Below are positions 9,020 through 17,337 of a DNA stretch of 64,000 bases, piece by piece. The DNA is from Pararobbsia alpina_A (GTDB lineage: Bacteria > Pseudomonadota > Gammaproteobacteria > Burkholderiales > Burkholderiaceae). The notes beneath the pieces were generated by a model. It was given only the letters and a program-made list of their open reading frames with translations, ran no database searches and was not told the DNA's origin. The number at the start of each line of letters is the position of its first letter. The first letter of the stretch is position 1. The position numbers were made by a program, and so were the translations under genes. The stretch is from contig NZ_OZ221288.1 of NCBI RefSeq assembly GCF_965118125.1, positions 930,001-994,000 on the forward strand, given 5' to 3'.

Positions 9020-11173
9020 CTACTCGGGAATCAACGCGCGCAGTTCGTCGATATCGAACGGCTTGGGCAAGACAGGGACATGCAGATGTTCGGCGCGGCC
9101 AAGCTCGTCGGCATATCCCGTCATCAGCGCGATCTTCTGATCGGGATACGCGGCGCGCACGCGTTCGGCAAGGTCGATGCCGTTGAGCTTGCCGGGCATC
9201 TGAATATCGGACAACACCAGATCGAAGACCGCGCCCGTCTGGAGCGTGCGCCATGCTTCGTCGCCGCTTGATACAGTCTGTACGCGGCATCCGAACATTT
9301 CGAGCACCGCCGTCACAGCCGCCGCGACTTCGGCATTGTCCTCGGCGACAAGCACTGAACTCGCCGGCGCGGCGCGTTGCTCGTCGTGCTGCGAGGTGCT
9401 CTTCTGCAGCGAAGCCGCCATATCACTCCCCCGATACCGGGCCAGATAAAGTTTGACTGTCGTACCTTGACCCACGACGCTTTCGATCCGCGCGGTCCCG
9501 CCAGCCTGTTCGCACGCGGCGAGCACTTGCGTCAGGCCAAGCCCCGTACCCGACCCGACGACCTTGGTCGTGAACAGCGGCTCGAAAGCGCGCTCGCGCA
9601 CGTGCGCCGGCATCCCTTCGCCGCTGTCGGTCAACGCAATGGTGACGTAGTCGCCCGCGCTCAGATCGGCGGCATCGTTGTCGACATGAAGGTTCTCACA
9701 CTGGATGTCGAATCGTCCGCCCGGCGGCAGCACGTCGCGCGCATTGACGGCGACGTTGATCAGCGCGAGTTCCAGTTCCGTCGCATCCGTAAAGACGGGC
9801 CAGATATCGCGAGGCACATCGACACGCATCTGAATGTTATGCCCGACGGACGTATGGAGAAGCCCGGCGGCGGCGGGCAACCAGGTCGCAAGGTCGAGTG
9901 GCCCCTGCTTGAGCGGCTGTTTGCGCGCAACGCTCAGCAAACGCCGGGCGACCGTCTCGGCATTGGCGGCCGCACGCTCGACCGCCAGCACTTCCGGCTC
10001 GGCATTGCTGAAGCCCTTGTGACGCACAAGCGACATATTGGCCGCGACCACCATCAGCAGGTTATTGAAGTCGTGCGCGACGTTCGCCACGAGGTTGCCC
10101 AGCGCACCCATGCGCTGCAGATGCCGGCTCGCGGCCTCGGCCGACAGGCGCAGACCCACTTCCGACTGCCAGCGCTCCCAGGCACGCTGCTCTTCGCGCA
10201 AGCGGCGCAGCGAGAACACGATCAGCAGCCACACCACGACGCACGGCAGCGCCGTGAGTCCGGACACGATCATCAGATGCGGCCACCACTGGGCGAAGAT
10301 CGCCGAGCGCGCATAGCCGACCGTCACATAGAGGGGGTAATCGCCCACACGACGATAGGACAGGTAACGCTCGACACCGTCGACCGTCGAACGCATGCGC
10401 AGGTGACCGCTCTTCGCCCCGCTTGCAAGCGCCTGGTAAAACGCTGTGTTGTGTGACGGATTGATGCCCGGTTTGACTTCCGGGTAACGAGCCAGCACTC
10501 CGCCATCGTCACGGTAGAGCCCGATCAGCAAGGCCTCGTTGCTCGAAGCGAGGTCGGAGTAAAACGCGGTGAAGTAGTCCTGGCGCAGCGCGATCATGAC
10601 CGCACCGAGAAAATCGCCATTGCCCGCCGTCCGGCCCATTGCCGTGTTGAACACGACCAGGCCCGTCAGACGTCCGAGCAAGGGCAGCGAATAGTACGGG
10701 TGCGGCCGGCTCGCGCGCGCCTTGCGGAAATCCTCGCGCTGCGAGATCGATACATTCGGTGCGGGATAGAACCGGCTGCTCGCCAGCAGTTCTCCATTGA
10801 CGCCGAGCACTGAAATGGCGGCGACTTGCGGATAGCCGCCGCCGATGTCATTCATCTGACGATGGAGCACTGATTCGCGGGCGCGGATGGCCGCATCCCC
10901 GCCATCGCCAAGGATGTCGATAATGCGCGAACCGATCTCCTCGTTCAGGTCCATGACCTTGACCGCCTGCTCGACGCCAACGCGGGCGAGCCGGTCGATG
11001 ACGTCGTTCGCATCCGCCACGCGCCGCTGGAAATCGAAATAGCCGTACCCGCACAAGCACACGAACGGCACGAGGACCGACGCGGCAAACACGATCAGCA
11101 AGATACGATGCGTTGCTGCAAAGTTCCGTACGGGCAGCGGCAGGTCGTTTGCCAATGAACCGGAGGGCTGCAC
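9020..11173 (-). CDS. Membrane hybrid sensor histidine kinase with C-terminal receiver
   Basis: An N-terminal helix (about residues 24-46) and a second helix (about 297-323) enclose a periplasmic sensor of roughly 250 residues resembling a Cache/dCACHE domain (SISQREDFRKA, VGDYPLYVTVGY). The HisKA box VANVAHDFNNLLMV and an HATPase domain (NARDVLPPGG, DSGEGMP, GTGLGL) follow. The C-terminal receiver has VLVAEDNAEV, Asp in LVLSDIQMPG and Lys in VLPKPF. AHDFNNLL is typical of kinases with an internal receiver. The start is a GTG with GGGAG about ten bases upstream. No other partner regulator adjoins it, so a phosphorelay to an unlinked protein, or a self-contained output, is inferred. Confidence 0.92.
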   Translation of the reverse strand: MQPSGSLANDLPLPVRNFAATHRILLIVFAASVLVPFVCLCGYGYFDFQRRVADANDVIDRLARVGVEQAVKVMDLNEEIGSRIIDILGDGGDAAIRARESVLHRQMNDIGGGYPQVAAISVLGVNGELLASSRFYPAPNVSISQREDFRKARASRPHPYYSLPLLGRLTGLVVFNTAMGRTAGNGDFLGAVMIALRQDYFTAFYSDLASSNEALLIGLYRDDGGVLARYPEVKPGINPSHNTAFYQALASGAKSGHLRMRSTVDGVERYLSYRRVGDYPLYVTVGYARSAIFAQWWPHLMIVSGLTALPCVVVWLLIVFSLRRLREEQRAWERWQSEVGLRLSAEAASRHLQRMGALGNLVANVAHDFNNLLMVVAANMSLVRHKGFSNAEPEVLAVERAAANAETVARRLLSVARKQPLKQGPLDLATWLPAAAGLLHTSVGHNIQMRVDVPRDIWPVFTDATELELALINVAVNARDVLPPGGRFDIQCENLHVDNDAADLSAGDYVTIALTDSGEGMPAHVRERAFEPLFTTKVVGSGTGLGLTQVLAACEQAGGTARIESVVGQGTTVKLYLARYRGSDMAASLQKSTSQHDEQRAAPASSVLVAEDNAEVAAAVTAVLEMFGCRVQTVSSGDEAWRTLQTGAVFDLVLSDIQMPGKLNGIDLAERVRAAYPDQKIALMTGYADELGRAEHLHVPVLPKPFDIDELRALIPE

Positions 11174-11398
11174 GCTTTGAATACTCCCTGTGTCGTCGCC
11201 GCAAAGGCGCTGTCGGCGCTCGACGACGCCGATGACCGTTGAAGATAGTGGCTAGTGTATCCCGGCGCGCTGCATCTTCCATTCCTGCCCCCGCAGTTCG
11301 CGCGATGTGGTTACCTGAGATAGTGACAAATCGGCTATTTCGAAAGGCCGCGGTCTCCCTTAATCTAGCTTCATCGCGTGACCCAACTGGAGAATTCC

Positions 11399-11836
11399 AT
11401 GCAACAACGTCTCGACTTCTATAAGGCCAACCCCGCAGCAATCAAAGCGTTGATGGCCGTCGAAGCGGCGATCGAAAAGTCGTCGATCGAACATGCGCTC
11501 GCTCATCTGGTCCGTCTGCGTGCTTCGCAAATCAATGGCTGCGCGTTCTGCGTCGACATGCACACCGCCGATGCGCGCAAGGGCGGCGAAACCGATCGGC
11601 GGCTCGCCACGGTCGTCGTCTGGCGCGAAACGCCCTTCTTTACGGAACGCGAGCGTGCCGCGCTCGAATGGACGGAAGCGCTGACGCTCGTCTCGCACGA
11701 TCATGTGCCCGACGCCGTGTGGGAAGCCGTCAAGCCGCATTTCACGGAAGCCGAACTCGTCGACCTCACGCTGCTCGTGTCGGCGATCAATGCGTGGAAC
11801 CGGTTTGCGATCTCGTTCCGCAAGATGCCCGCTTGA
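11399..11836 (+). CDS. Carboxymuconolactone decarboxylase / AhpD-like protein
   Basis: This 145-residue protein carries INGCAFCVDMH, the CxxCxxxH redox motif of the AhpD superfamily, and ends with the helical LLVSAINAWNRFAISF typical of small CMD proteins. The ATG at 11399 has GGAG close upstream, so the in-frame GTG seven codons earlier is less likely. The protein is probably a cytosolic peroxidase-like thiol protein. It stands before the azoreductase gene, suggesting an oxidative or electrophile stress neighbourhood, but a 370-base gap with its own promoter separates them. It is a different subfamily from the protein at 133-669. Confidence 0.88.
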   Translation: MQQRLDFYKANPAAIKALMAVEAAIEKSSIEHALAHLVRLRASQINGCAFCVDMHTADARKGGETDRRLATVVVWRETPFFTERERAALEWTEALTLVSHDHVPDAVWEAVKPHFTEAELVDLTLLVSAINAWNRFAISFRKMPA

Positions 11837-12039
11837 AGCCGCTGAAGCAGCATCGGGGCACATCGGGTGCGTCGCCGAGACATCGTTGAGGCATCGCCCC
11901 GCAGTCACTAAAGTCCCATTCAAGCACCGCGCAGCGCAATGTCGGACGCGCTACCGAGCACAACGGAAGCATCACCGGGGCGCCACTCAGGCCCCGCCTT
12001 GCTCGATTCACCCGACGATTTGACGTGATCAAACTCATC

Positions 12040-12068
12040 TTGAGATGCGTTGAAACTTTCTGTACCAT
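12040..12068 (+). promoter_or_regulatory. Putative promoter of the azoreductase gene
   Basis: TTGAGA and TACCAT are separated by 17 bases and sit directly before the palindrome at 12069-12097. A repressor bound there would cover the transcription start. Confidence 0.5.
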
Positions 12069-12097
12069 TTAACTACGACACAACGAGTCGTAGTTAA
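12069..12097. promoter_or_regulatory. Perfect palindromic operator upstream of the azoreductase gene
   Basis: Two perfect 11-base arms, TTAACTACGAC and GTCGTAGTTAA, are separated by seven bases (ACAACGA). The size and position just after a -10 element suit a dimeric repressor. Azoreductase and quinone-reductase genes are commonly controlled by HxlR/YodB- or MarR-type repressors with ACTAC...GTAGT-like sites. No such regulator gene is adjacent, so its identity is open. Confidence 0.75.
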
Positions 12098-12205
12098 GAA
12101 AGAACATCCGGAACACGCGGCACGAACACGCGCCTTTCATTCCGGACACCCTGCAACGGCCGCATCGATGTGCGGCAACGAAAAAGTCTGATGAAGGAGC
12201 CCGCC

Positions 12206-12877
12206 GTGAAACTGTTCCATGTCGATTCGAGCGCGAAGCGTGACAAGTCGAATTCCCGTGCACTCGCCCGCCATTTCATTCAAAGCCTGCGTGATCAGGG
12301 CGTCGATCTCGAGATCGACTACCTCGACGTGTCGGTCGACACGCCCGCCCATGTTGACGAAGCCTTCGCCGTCGCAACCTATCGCGCGCCCGAAGACCGC
12401 ACGGACGAGATGAAAGCGCGTCTGGCCGATTCCGACGCGCTCTGCGCGCGCATGTTCGAGGCCGACGCTTTCGTGTTCGCGATGCCGATGTACAACTGGT
12501 CGATGCCGTCGGCGTTCAAGGCGTTTATCGATGTCGTCACGCGTCCGGCCCTGACTTACAAAATGACGCCCGATGGGAACATCGTCGGACAGTTCAACAC
12601 GCAAAAGACGCTCTTCATTACGACACGAGGTGCCGATCTGCGCCCGGGCAATGTGTTCGCCGGGATGGACGCACTGACGCCAGCACTCAAGGCGGCGTTT
12701 GGCTTTATCGGTGTCGATGCGCCGACGTTCGTCGACGCACAGCCGCTCCAGTTTTCAGACGCCGCGGCTCGCGAGGCCGCGTTGATTCGCGCGAAAGCCG
12801 AGCTCGATGCGGTCGCATCGCAATGGGCGGCAGAAGAGCGGGAAAAGCTCGATGCCACGGAGAGCACCACAGCCTGA
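12206..12877 (+). CDS. azoR: FMN-dependent NADH-azoreductase (quinone reductase)
   Basis: The flavodoxin-like fold is evident from the N-terminal KLFHVDSSAK-SNSRALARHF phosphate-binding loop, MPMYNWSMPSAFKAFIDVV (FMN isoalloxazine contact) and TRGADLRPGN. AzoR enzymes use NADH and FMN for two-electron reduction of quinones and azo dyes in the cytosol and help against thiol-reactive electrophiles. The start is taken as a GTG at 12206 because AAGGAG lies seven bases upstream and KLFHVDSS is the family N-terminus. An upstream in-frame ATG at 12191 overlaps that ribosome binding site. The perfect palindrome upstream implies induction by release of a repressor. Confidence 0.9.
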   Translation: MKLFHVDSSAKRDKSNSRALARHFIQSLRDQGVDLEIDYLDVSVDTPAHVDEAFAVATYRAPEDRTDEMKARLADSDALCARMFEADAFVFAMPMYNWSMPSAFKAFIDVVTRPALTYKMTPDGNIVGQFNTQKTLFITTRGADLRPGNVFAGMDALTPALKAAFGFIGVDAPTFVDAQPLQFSDAAAREAALIRAKAELDAVASQWAAEEREKLDATESTTA

Positions 12878-13035
12878 GATCGCTGCGGGTCACCGGATTC
12901 CTGGATGCGCTCCACAAGCGCATCCCATCCCGACGACCTCAATTCAAATGCCTGATCGCCGAGGCGGATCTGCCCCACGCAATCAGGCGCACCCGAACAC
13001 ACGCACCTGATTTAACGCACTCAAGGAGTTAAACC

Positions 13036-13530
13036 ATGAATTCCCAACGCTTTGCTTTGACGGCCATGATGGCCTGCATGTTGACGGCTTCGATCGCCGT
13101 CATCGCACCGGCACCTGCCCACGCAGCGGATGCGACGGCAGCCGCCGCGTCGGCATCGACCTCGACCGCGACGTCGACACCGTCGGCCGCACCGCGCGAA
13201 ACGATCGCACCCGCGTTTCAGTACCCGATCGCGAATGTCCCGGGCAAAACGATGACGGCCATCGTGGTCGACTACCCGCCGGGTGGCAAGTCGCCGTCAC
13301 ATCGTCACGGCCAGGCCTTCGTCGTCGGCTATGTGATTCAAGGTGCGATCCGCAGCCAGGTCAACGACGGCGAAACGCGCGTCTATCACGCCGGAGAAAG
13401 CTGGACCGAGGTCCCCGGCGTGCATCACAAGGTCAGCGAGAACGCGAGCGATACCGAACCCGCGAAACTGCTCGCCATCTTCGTCGCCGATGCGAAGGAC
13501 AAGAACCTCGTGAGCTGGGACAAGAAGTAA
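13036..13530 (+). CDS. Secreted cupin-domain protein
   Basis: A signal peptide (SQRFALTAMMACMLTASIAVIAP, cleavage likely after AHA) is followed by a low-complexity Ala/Ser/Thr linker and one cupin domain. The metal-binding cupin motifs are GGKSPSHRHGQAFVVGYVIQG (His, His and a later acidic or Gln position) and PGVHHKVSENAS. The protein is therefore periplasmic. A metal-dependent small-molecule-binding or detoxifying role is inferred, and a catalytic reaction cannot be named. A strong AAGGAG site precedes the ATG. It lies about 160 bases after the azoreductase gene in the same direction and may be expressed with it. Confidence 0.82.
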   Translation: MNSQRFALTAMMACMLTASIAVIAPAPAHAADATAAAASASTSTATSTPSAAPRETIAPAFQYPIANVPGKTMTAIVVDYPPGGKSPSHRHGQAFVVGYVIQGAIRSQVNDGETRVYHAGESWTEVPGVHHKVSENASDTEPAKLLAIFVADAKDKNLVSWDKK

Positions 13531-13621
13531 GGGGCTTGTTCCGGGTGACCGGCTCCGGGTTAGAGATGGGTTTTACGTGACCGGACCCAAGCAATCGCCT
13601 GCTGGGCCTGCCCTCATGCGA

Positions 13622-13645
13622 CCGGCGTCGTGAGACCGACGCCGG
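13622..13645. terminator. GC-rich hairpin between convergent genes
   Basis: Nine-base perfect arms CCGGCGTCG and CGACGCCGG surround a six-base loop. The hairpin lies between the ends of the cupin gene and the convergent SDR gene. No T-run is visible, so it could serve as a bidirectional, weak terminator. Confidence 0.45.
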
Positions 13646-13661
13646 CCGCACCTTGAAGCGC

Positions 13662-14438
13662 TTACTTCTTGCGGAACGCCGGTGCCCCGAACGGTGCGCC
13701 GACCGTGCCGCCGTCGACGACAATCTCGGCGGCCGTCATGCCTGAAGCATCATCGGATGCCAGGAACAACACCGCCGCCGCGACCTCTTCGGGCGTGGCA
13801 AAACGTGCCATCGGGATTGCCGCCGAGAACGCCGCTTCAGTGCTGTCGAGCGACTGGCCGGCGCGCGCACCGCGTGTCCAGATCGGCGTACGCGTGCCGC
13901 CCGGAATCACCGTGTTCACGCGAATGCCGCGTCCGACGAGTTCCGTCGCGAACACCTTCGCCATGCCCGTCACGCCCGCCTTCGTTGCGGCGTATGCCGC
14001 GGCGCCCGGCGACCCGAGATCACGCATGATCGAGCCGTTGAGCACGACCGCGCTGCCTTCGCGCATTAGCGGCAGTGCTGCCTGAACCGTCATGAAGACG
14101 GCGGTCAGGTTGGTCCGCAAGATCCGCTCGAACGCTTCAATAGTCGTGCCACCGAGCGGTGTCGGGCCCGAGACGCCGGCATTCGCAAACACCACGTCCA
14201 GCGAACCAAACGCGTCGCCGATCTGGCGAAACGCCGCGTCGACCGCCGCCGGATCGTCAAGGTCCGCCTGAATGGCGAGCACGTTGCCGCCAAGTTCCTC
14301 GACCGCTGCGTCGAGCTTCGCGCGATCGCGACCGGTAATGGCCACGCGCGCGCCTTCGGCGAGCAACATTCTCGCGGTCACGAGGCCGATTCCGCTATTC
14401 CCGCCCGTCACGAGGGCCGTCTTGTCCTGGAAACGCAT
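13662..14438 (-). CDS. SDR family oxidoreductase
   Basis: This is a classical 258-residue short-chain dehydrogenase. It has the nucleotide loop TGGNSGIG, the NAG motif ANAGVSG, a Ser in LNGSIM and the catalytic AYAATK (Tyr-xxx-Lys), and ends in a typical FLASDDASGMTAAEIVVDGG segment. It is cytosolic and probably NADP(H)-linked, given Gly-Arg-Asp-Arg after the second strand. The ATG is chosen because GAAGGAGAAGG precedes it; the frame runs on upstream through non-conserved sequence. It is transcribed divergently from a TetR gene with an operator-like palindrome between, so it is probably repressed by that regulator. The substrate is unknown. Confidence 0.9.
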   Translation of the reverse strand: MRFQDKTALVTGGNSGIGLVTARMLLAEGARVAITGRDRAKLDAAVEELGGNVLAIQADLDDPAAVDAAFRQIGDAFGSLDVVFANAGVSGPTPLGGTTIEAFERILRTNLTAVFMTVQAALPLMREGSAVVLNGSIMRDLGSPGAAAYAATKAGVTGMAKVFATELVGRGIRVNTVIPGGTRTPIWTRGARAGQSLDSTEAAFSAAIPMARFATPEEVAAAVLFLASDDASGMTAAEIVVDGGTVGAPFGAPAFRKK

Positions 14439-14597
14439 TGTCCTTCTCCTTCGATGGGGCCGCCTTATCGAGTGCGGCCACGAAACGTGGGTCGGAATCG
14501 GTGCGGCCATTGTGGCCGTGACATCTGCATCGCGCAGAGCGCCGTGCCATAAGGCCTCACCGAATTCTGCATGTTGATCATCATGCACATTTTCAGT

Positions 14598-14611
14598 ATG
14601 ATGAGCATCAT
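14598..14611. promoter_or_regulatory. Putative TetR operator between the divergent SDR and TetR genes
   Basis: The 14-base palindrome ATGATG-AG-CATCAT has perfect 6-base arms. A related imperfect palindrome (TTGATCATCA) lies about 25 bases to its left. TetR regulators commonly bind such sites in the shared promoter of a divergent target, so autoregulation plus control of the SDR is inferred. Confidence 0.55.
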
Positions 14612-14642
14612 TTAGATTGTCAAGCGGGACGGGAGCGGACTC

Positions 14643-15245
14643 ATGGGCTATTCACAGGCGCAAAAGGCGGAGAGCCGCGCGCGGGTGCTCGACGTGGCGG
14701 CGCGGAAGATTCGCGAAGACGGGATCGATTCACTCGGCGTCGCCGATTGCATGCGGGCGGCGGGACTGACGCATGGGGCGTTCTACGCACACTTCGAATC
14801 GCGTGACGCGCTCATCGTGGCGGCGCTCGAAAGTGCGATCGCCGAGGGTGACGCACGAATCGAAACGTCGATCCGTGACGCGGAGAAGAACGGGAAATCA
14901 CCGCTCGAAGCCGTCGCATCGAGTTATTTGAGCGAGCGCCACCTCAACAACCCCGGTAAAGGGTGCGCGTTGTGTTCGCTGGCGGGTGAAGCGCGCCACT
15001 CAAACGATGCGATCAAGGGGCTCTTCTCGCGGTACACGCAGATGCTCGCAGCACGCATCGCTGAAGCCGCGGGTATCGAGGATGCGGAACGCGGACTGGC
15101 GCTGATAGCGACCGTGGTTGGCGCCATTACGCTGGCGCGCTCGGTCGATGACGATGCATTGGCGAAGCAGATCCTCTCGGGTTCGCTTGCGCTCGTGATG
15201 AGCCAGGACAAACGGCGCAAGCCAACGTCTGCACCGGCGCAGTAG
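14643..15245 (+). CDS. TetR/AcrR family transcriptional regulator
   Basis: This 200-residue protein has the TetR N-terminal helix-turn-helix (RARVLDVAARKIREDGID ... AGLTHGAFYAHFESRDALI, about residues 10-57). The C-terminal helical ligand domain carries the two Cys of KGCALCSLAGEAR, a pattern common in TetR_C members. The Cys pair could sense oxidants or electrophiles, which is inference. The protein is divergent from the SDR gene and probably represses it and itself through the palindrome between them. Confidence 0.9.
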   Translation: MGYSQAQKAESRARVLDVAARKIREDGIDSLGVADCMRAAGLTHGAFYAHFESRDALIVAALESAIAEGDARIETSIRDAEKNGKSPLEAVASSYLSERHLNNPGKGCALCSLAGEARHSNDAIKGLFSRYTQMLAARIAEAAGIEDAERGLALIATVVGAITLARSVDDDALAKQILSGSLALVMSQDKRRKPTSAPAQ

Positions 15246-15375
15246 CGGACAGCGGATAGCGGTGTACGTCGTCCAAGCCAGGAAAGCCACCCGATTGACG
15301 ACGCTCGCGGAAGGACTCGCGCTCGTATTAGCGCGCATCACGTGTAGGTGCGGATACGCGTGCTTTGCGCCGACT

Positions 15376-15768
15376 TCAGCCGGCCACGCGTGACAGACGA
15401 TTGTTCAGCGCAGGATCCAGTGTGCTCGCCGAAGGCACGGGCGCCGGAGCGCGCTTGCCGGCACCGCCCGACCGTGCTGCCTGAGACGGCGTTTTCGCGG
15501 TTTCGAGACGCCATCGCGCCCACACACTCTCGGCACGCTCGATATGACCGCTCGTCTTGAGACGGTCTGCCAGCAAGGCCAGAAAGTGACCGAGGTCACT
15601 GCGTCCGTACCAATGCTCGAAGGCCTTGACCGCCAGATCAAGCTCGTGCCCGCGGGTATCGAGCGACAAGGTACTGACGATGGCTGACGCATGGCGTGCG
15701 ATCTCGGTTGCGTACTGTAACCGGCACCAATACAGACGCTTCTCATCCTTCGTCGATACGTGATACAT
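15376..15768 (-). CDS. Hypothetical protein
   Basis: This 130-residue soluble protein has an N-terminal helical part (CRLQYATEIARHASAIV, FEHWYGRSDLGHFLALLADRLK) and a disordered C-terminus rich in Ala, Pro and Ser. GAGGA lies seven bases before the ATG. I do not recognise the family. It converges with the TetR gene and no operon partner is evident. Confidence 0.55.
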   Translation of the reverse strand: MYHVSTKDEKRLYWCRLQYATEIARHASAIVSTLSLDTRGHELDLAVKAFEHWYGRSDLGHFLALLADRLKTSGHIERAESVWARWRLETAKTPSQAARSGGAGKRAPAPVPSASTLDPALNNRLSRVAG

Positions 15769-16294
15769 AGACCATCCTCGTCGTCTTCAGCAGCGCCGGC
15801 AAGCGCATGACCGCGTTGCTGTCGCGCTTGCGCGTTCAGCGAGGTCACCGCGGCATCGCGGGTGAGTCACCCTGCAGACGTCGCGACGCGTTGCCATGCC
15901 TGGCGTTGGTTTCATTCCGGCGTTATTGGGGTCGAGACCCGCGGGTACGCCGATTCATGCGTCGAAATCGGCACCCATTCCATGCCAAACGCAGAACGAT
16001 GCGATTTCATTCCGCTGCAGAGCAATCGATGTACCCAAATCATCGAGCGAATGAATGAATTGCGCGCATAAAGACCGGCGCGGGTCTGCGTGATAGTGAA
16101 GACTTCGGTTTTCGGGACTTCGCACCGCGGCGTAGAACCGAATTACATGATCGACTGCCTCGGGGCGGCGACATTGAAGCGATCGCTTGAGGCCCGCCGA
16201 TCCGCGCTGCCAGCGCTCGCGCGGCTCGCCGGAGGCATCCTGATCAGCGGCCGCGAACCTCCACGCTCGATGCCGAACGCTACAACCGCGCGTG
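15769..16294. other. Non-coding stretch, nothing recognised
   Basis: About 525 bases lie between the hypothetical gene and the end of the CheB-zinc gene. Open frames exist on both strands but lack ribosome binding sites, conserved motifs or codon bias. No repeat, hairpin of note or RNA gene was seen. Confidence 0.5.
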
Positions 16295-17290
16295 CTAAGT
16301 CTGAGCGTTTCGCACGCCCAGCGCCCCGCGCAGCAGAGCGGCGAGTTGCTCGCCTTCGTCAATTCGAGTGCTTTCGTGGGCGGCTTCGTCCCGATCACCC
16401 GTCCGCTGCGCCCATTTCCTGCGTTCATGCGCGAATGCGATGCGCTCGTTGACGGCGCGAATGGCCGCCCAGATCGTGTTCTCGAGCGTCTTCGAATGCC
16501 CTTCGTCGAGCGACAGCGCCGAATAGGCGTGCCCCGTATGGCAGCGGTACCGTAGCGGGTAGTCGTCAAGCAATCGCCACAGGACACCGCCGCAATCCGG
16601 GCACGTCAGCGTCGAGCGCTCACCGATATGATCCAGCGCCTCAGGGTCGGTAATGCTCGTGCCCGCCAGACGCAATTCGACGTCGAGTTCGTCGCTCTTC
16701 CTGGGAGATTCGGGGTTCATACGCGCTGCACCTCCTATCGCGTCGAGAATGGCGCGCGATAGCTCATGCGATGACACGACATTGTCCACCGTCGCTGAAG
16801 CGATCGCTGCACGGGGCATCGAAGGCGCTTCGCACTCGTCGGGGTTCTGCACAATCGTGTATCCGCCGAGAGCGTCGACCACGGCAAGGCCCGCGGCGCC
16901 ATCATCGAGATCACCGCTCAACACTACGCCCACCACGCGCTGCGCGTAATACGGCGCCGCCGAACGAAACAGGGGATCGATAGCCGGACGTGCGAAGTTT
17001 TCGGCGGGACCGTCGTTGAGATGGAAGTGGCCGTGGTCGACGACCATATGGCGGTCAGGCGGCGCGACATAGACCGTGCCCGCTTGCAGTGCCTCTCCGT
17101 CAACGGGGTGCCGCGCAGGGAGGTTCCCCCACCGGGTCATGAGTTCGGGGAGCACGCTATCGTGGCGCCCGATGTGCAACACCACGCAGATCGCCGCCGC
17201 GACATCAACGGGCCATTGTTCGGCCAGCGCCCGCAAAACGGAAAACGATCCGCGTGACCCGCCGATCAGGACGAGATCTCTTGGTTTCAT
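16295..17290 (-). CDS. Stand-alone CheB-type methylesterase with C-terminal zinc-ribbon-like motif
   Basis: This 331-residue protein has the CheB esterase fold without an N-terminal receiver. The catalytic triad is visible as Ser12 or Ser15 in GGSRGS, His39 in VVLHIG and Asp130 in SGDLDDGAAG. The C-terminal third carries Cys230-PD-Cys233, then Cys250-His251 and His254 (RCHTGHAYS), which look like a metal site. This architecture recurs in proteobacteria, usually beside hybrid CheB-CheR kinases, as here. It should hydrolyse glutamyl methyl esters on an unknown target. The ATG follows a GGAGGG site that is buried in a hairpin. The giant kinase gene ends 47 bases upstream on the same strand, so they form an operon. 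Confidence 0.85.
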   Translation of the reverse strand: MKPRDLVLIGGSRGSFSVLRALAEQWPVDVAAAICVVLHIGRHDSVLPELMTRWGNLPARHPVDGEALQAGTVYVAPPDRHMVVDHGHFHLNDGPAENFARPAIDPLFRSAAPYYAQRVVGVVLSGDLDDGAAGLAVVDALGGYTIVQNPDECEAPSMPRAAIASATVDNVVSSHELSRAILDAIGGAARMNPESPRKSDELDVELRLAGTSITDPEALDHIGERSTLTCPDCGGVLWRLLDDYPLRYRCHTGHAYSALSLDEGHSKTLENTIWAAIRAVNERIAFAHERRKWAQRTGDRDEAAHESTRIDEGEQLAALLRGALGVRNAQT

Positions 17291-17291
17291 G

Positions 17292-17314
17292 TGCCCTCCC
17301 ATTCCAGGAGGGCA
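17292..17314 (-). promoter_or_regulatory. Hairpin sequestering the ribosome binding site of the CheB-zinc gene
   Basis: On the minus strand TGCCCTCC and GGAGGGCA form a perfect 8-base stem with a 7-base loop. The second arm is the Shine-Dalgarno sequence, ending one base before the ATG. The stop codon of the upstream gene lies about 24 bases before the stem, so a ribosome finishing there could help open it. Translational coupling is inferred. Confidence 0.6.
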
Positions 17315-17337
17315 GCAATCAACGCGCCTGCGCCCGG

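Noticed and set aside
15955..16587. 210-codon open frame on the minus strand
   Set aside because: It overlaps the conserved C-terminus of the CheB-zinc gene in another frame and has no ribosome binding site.
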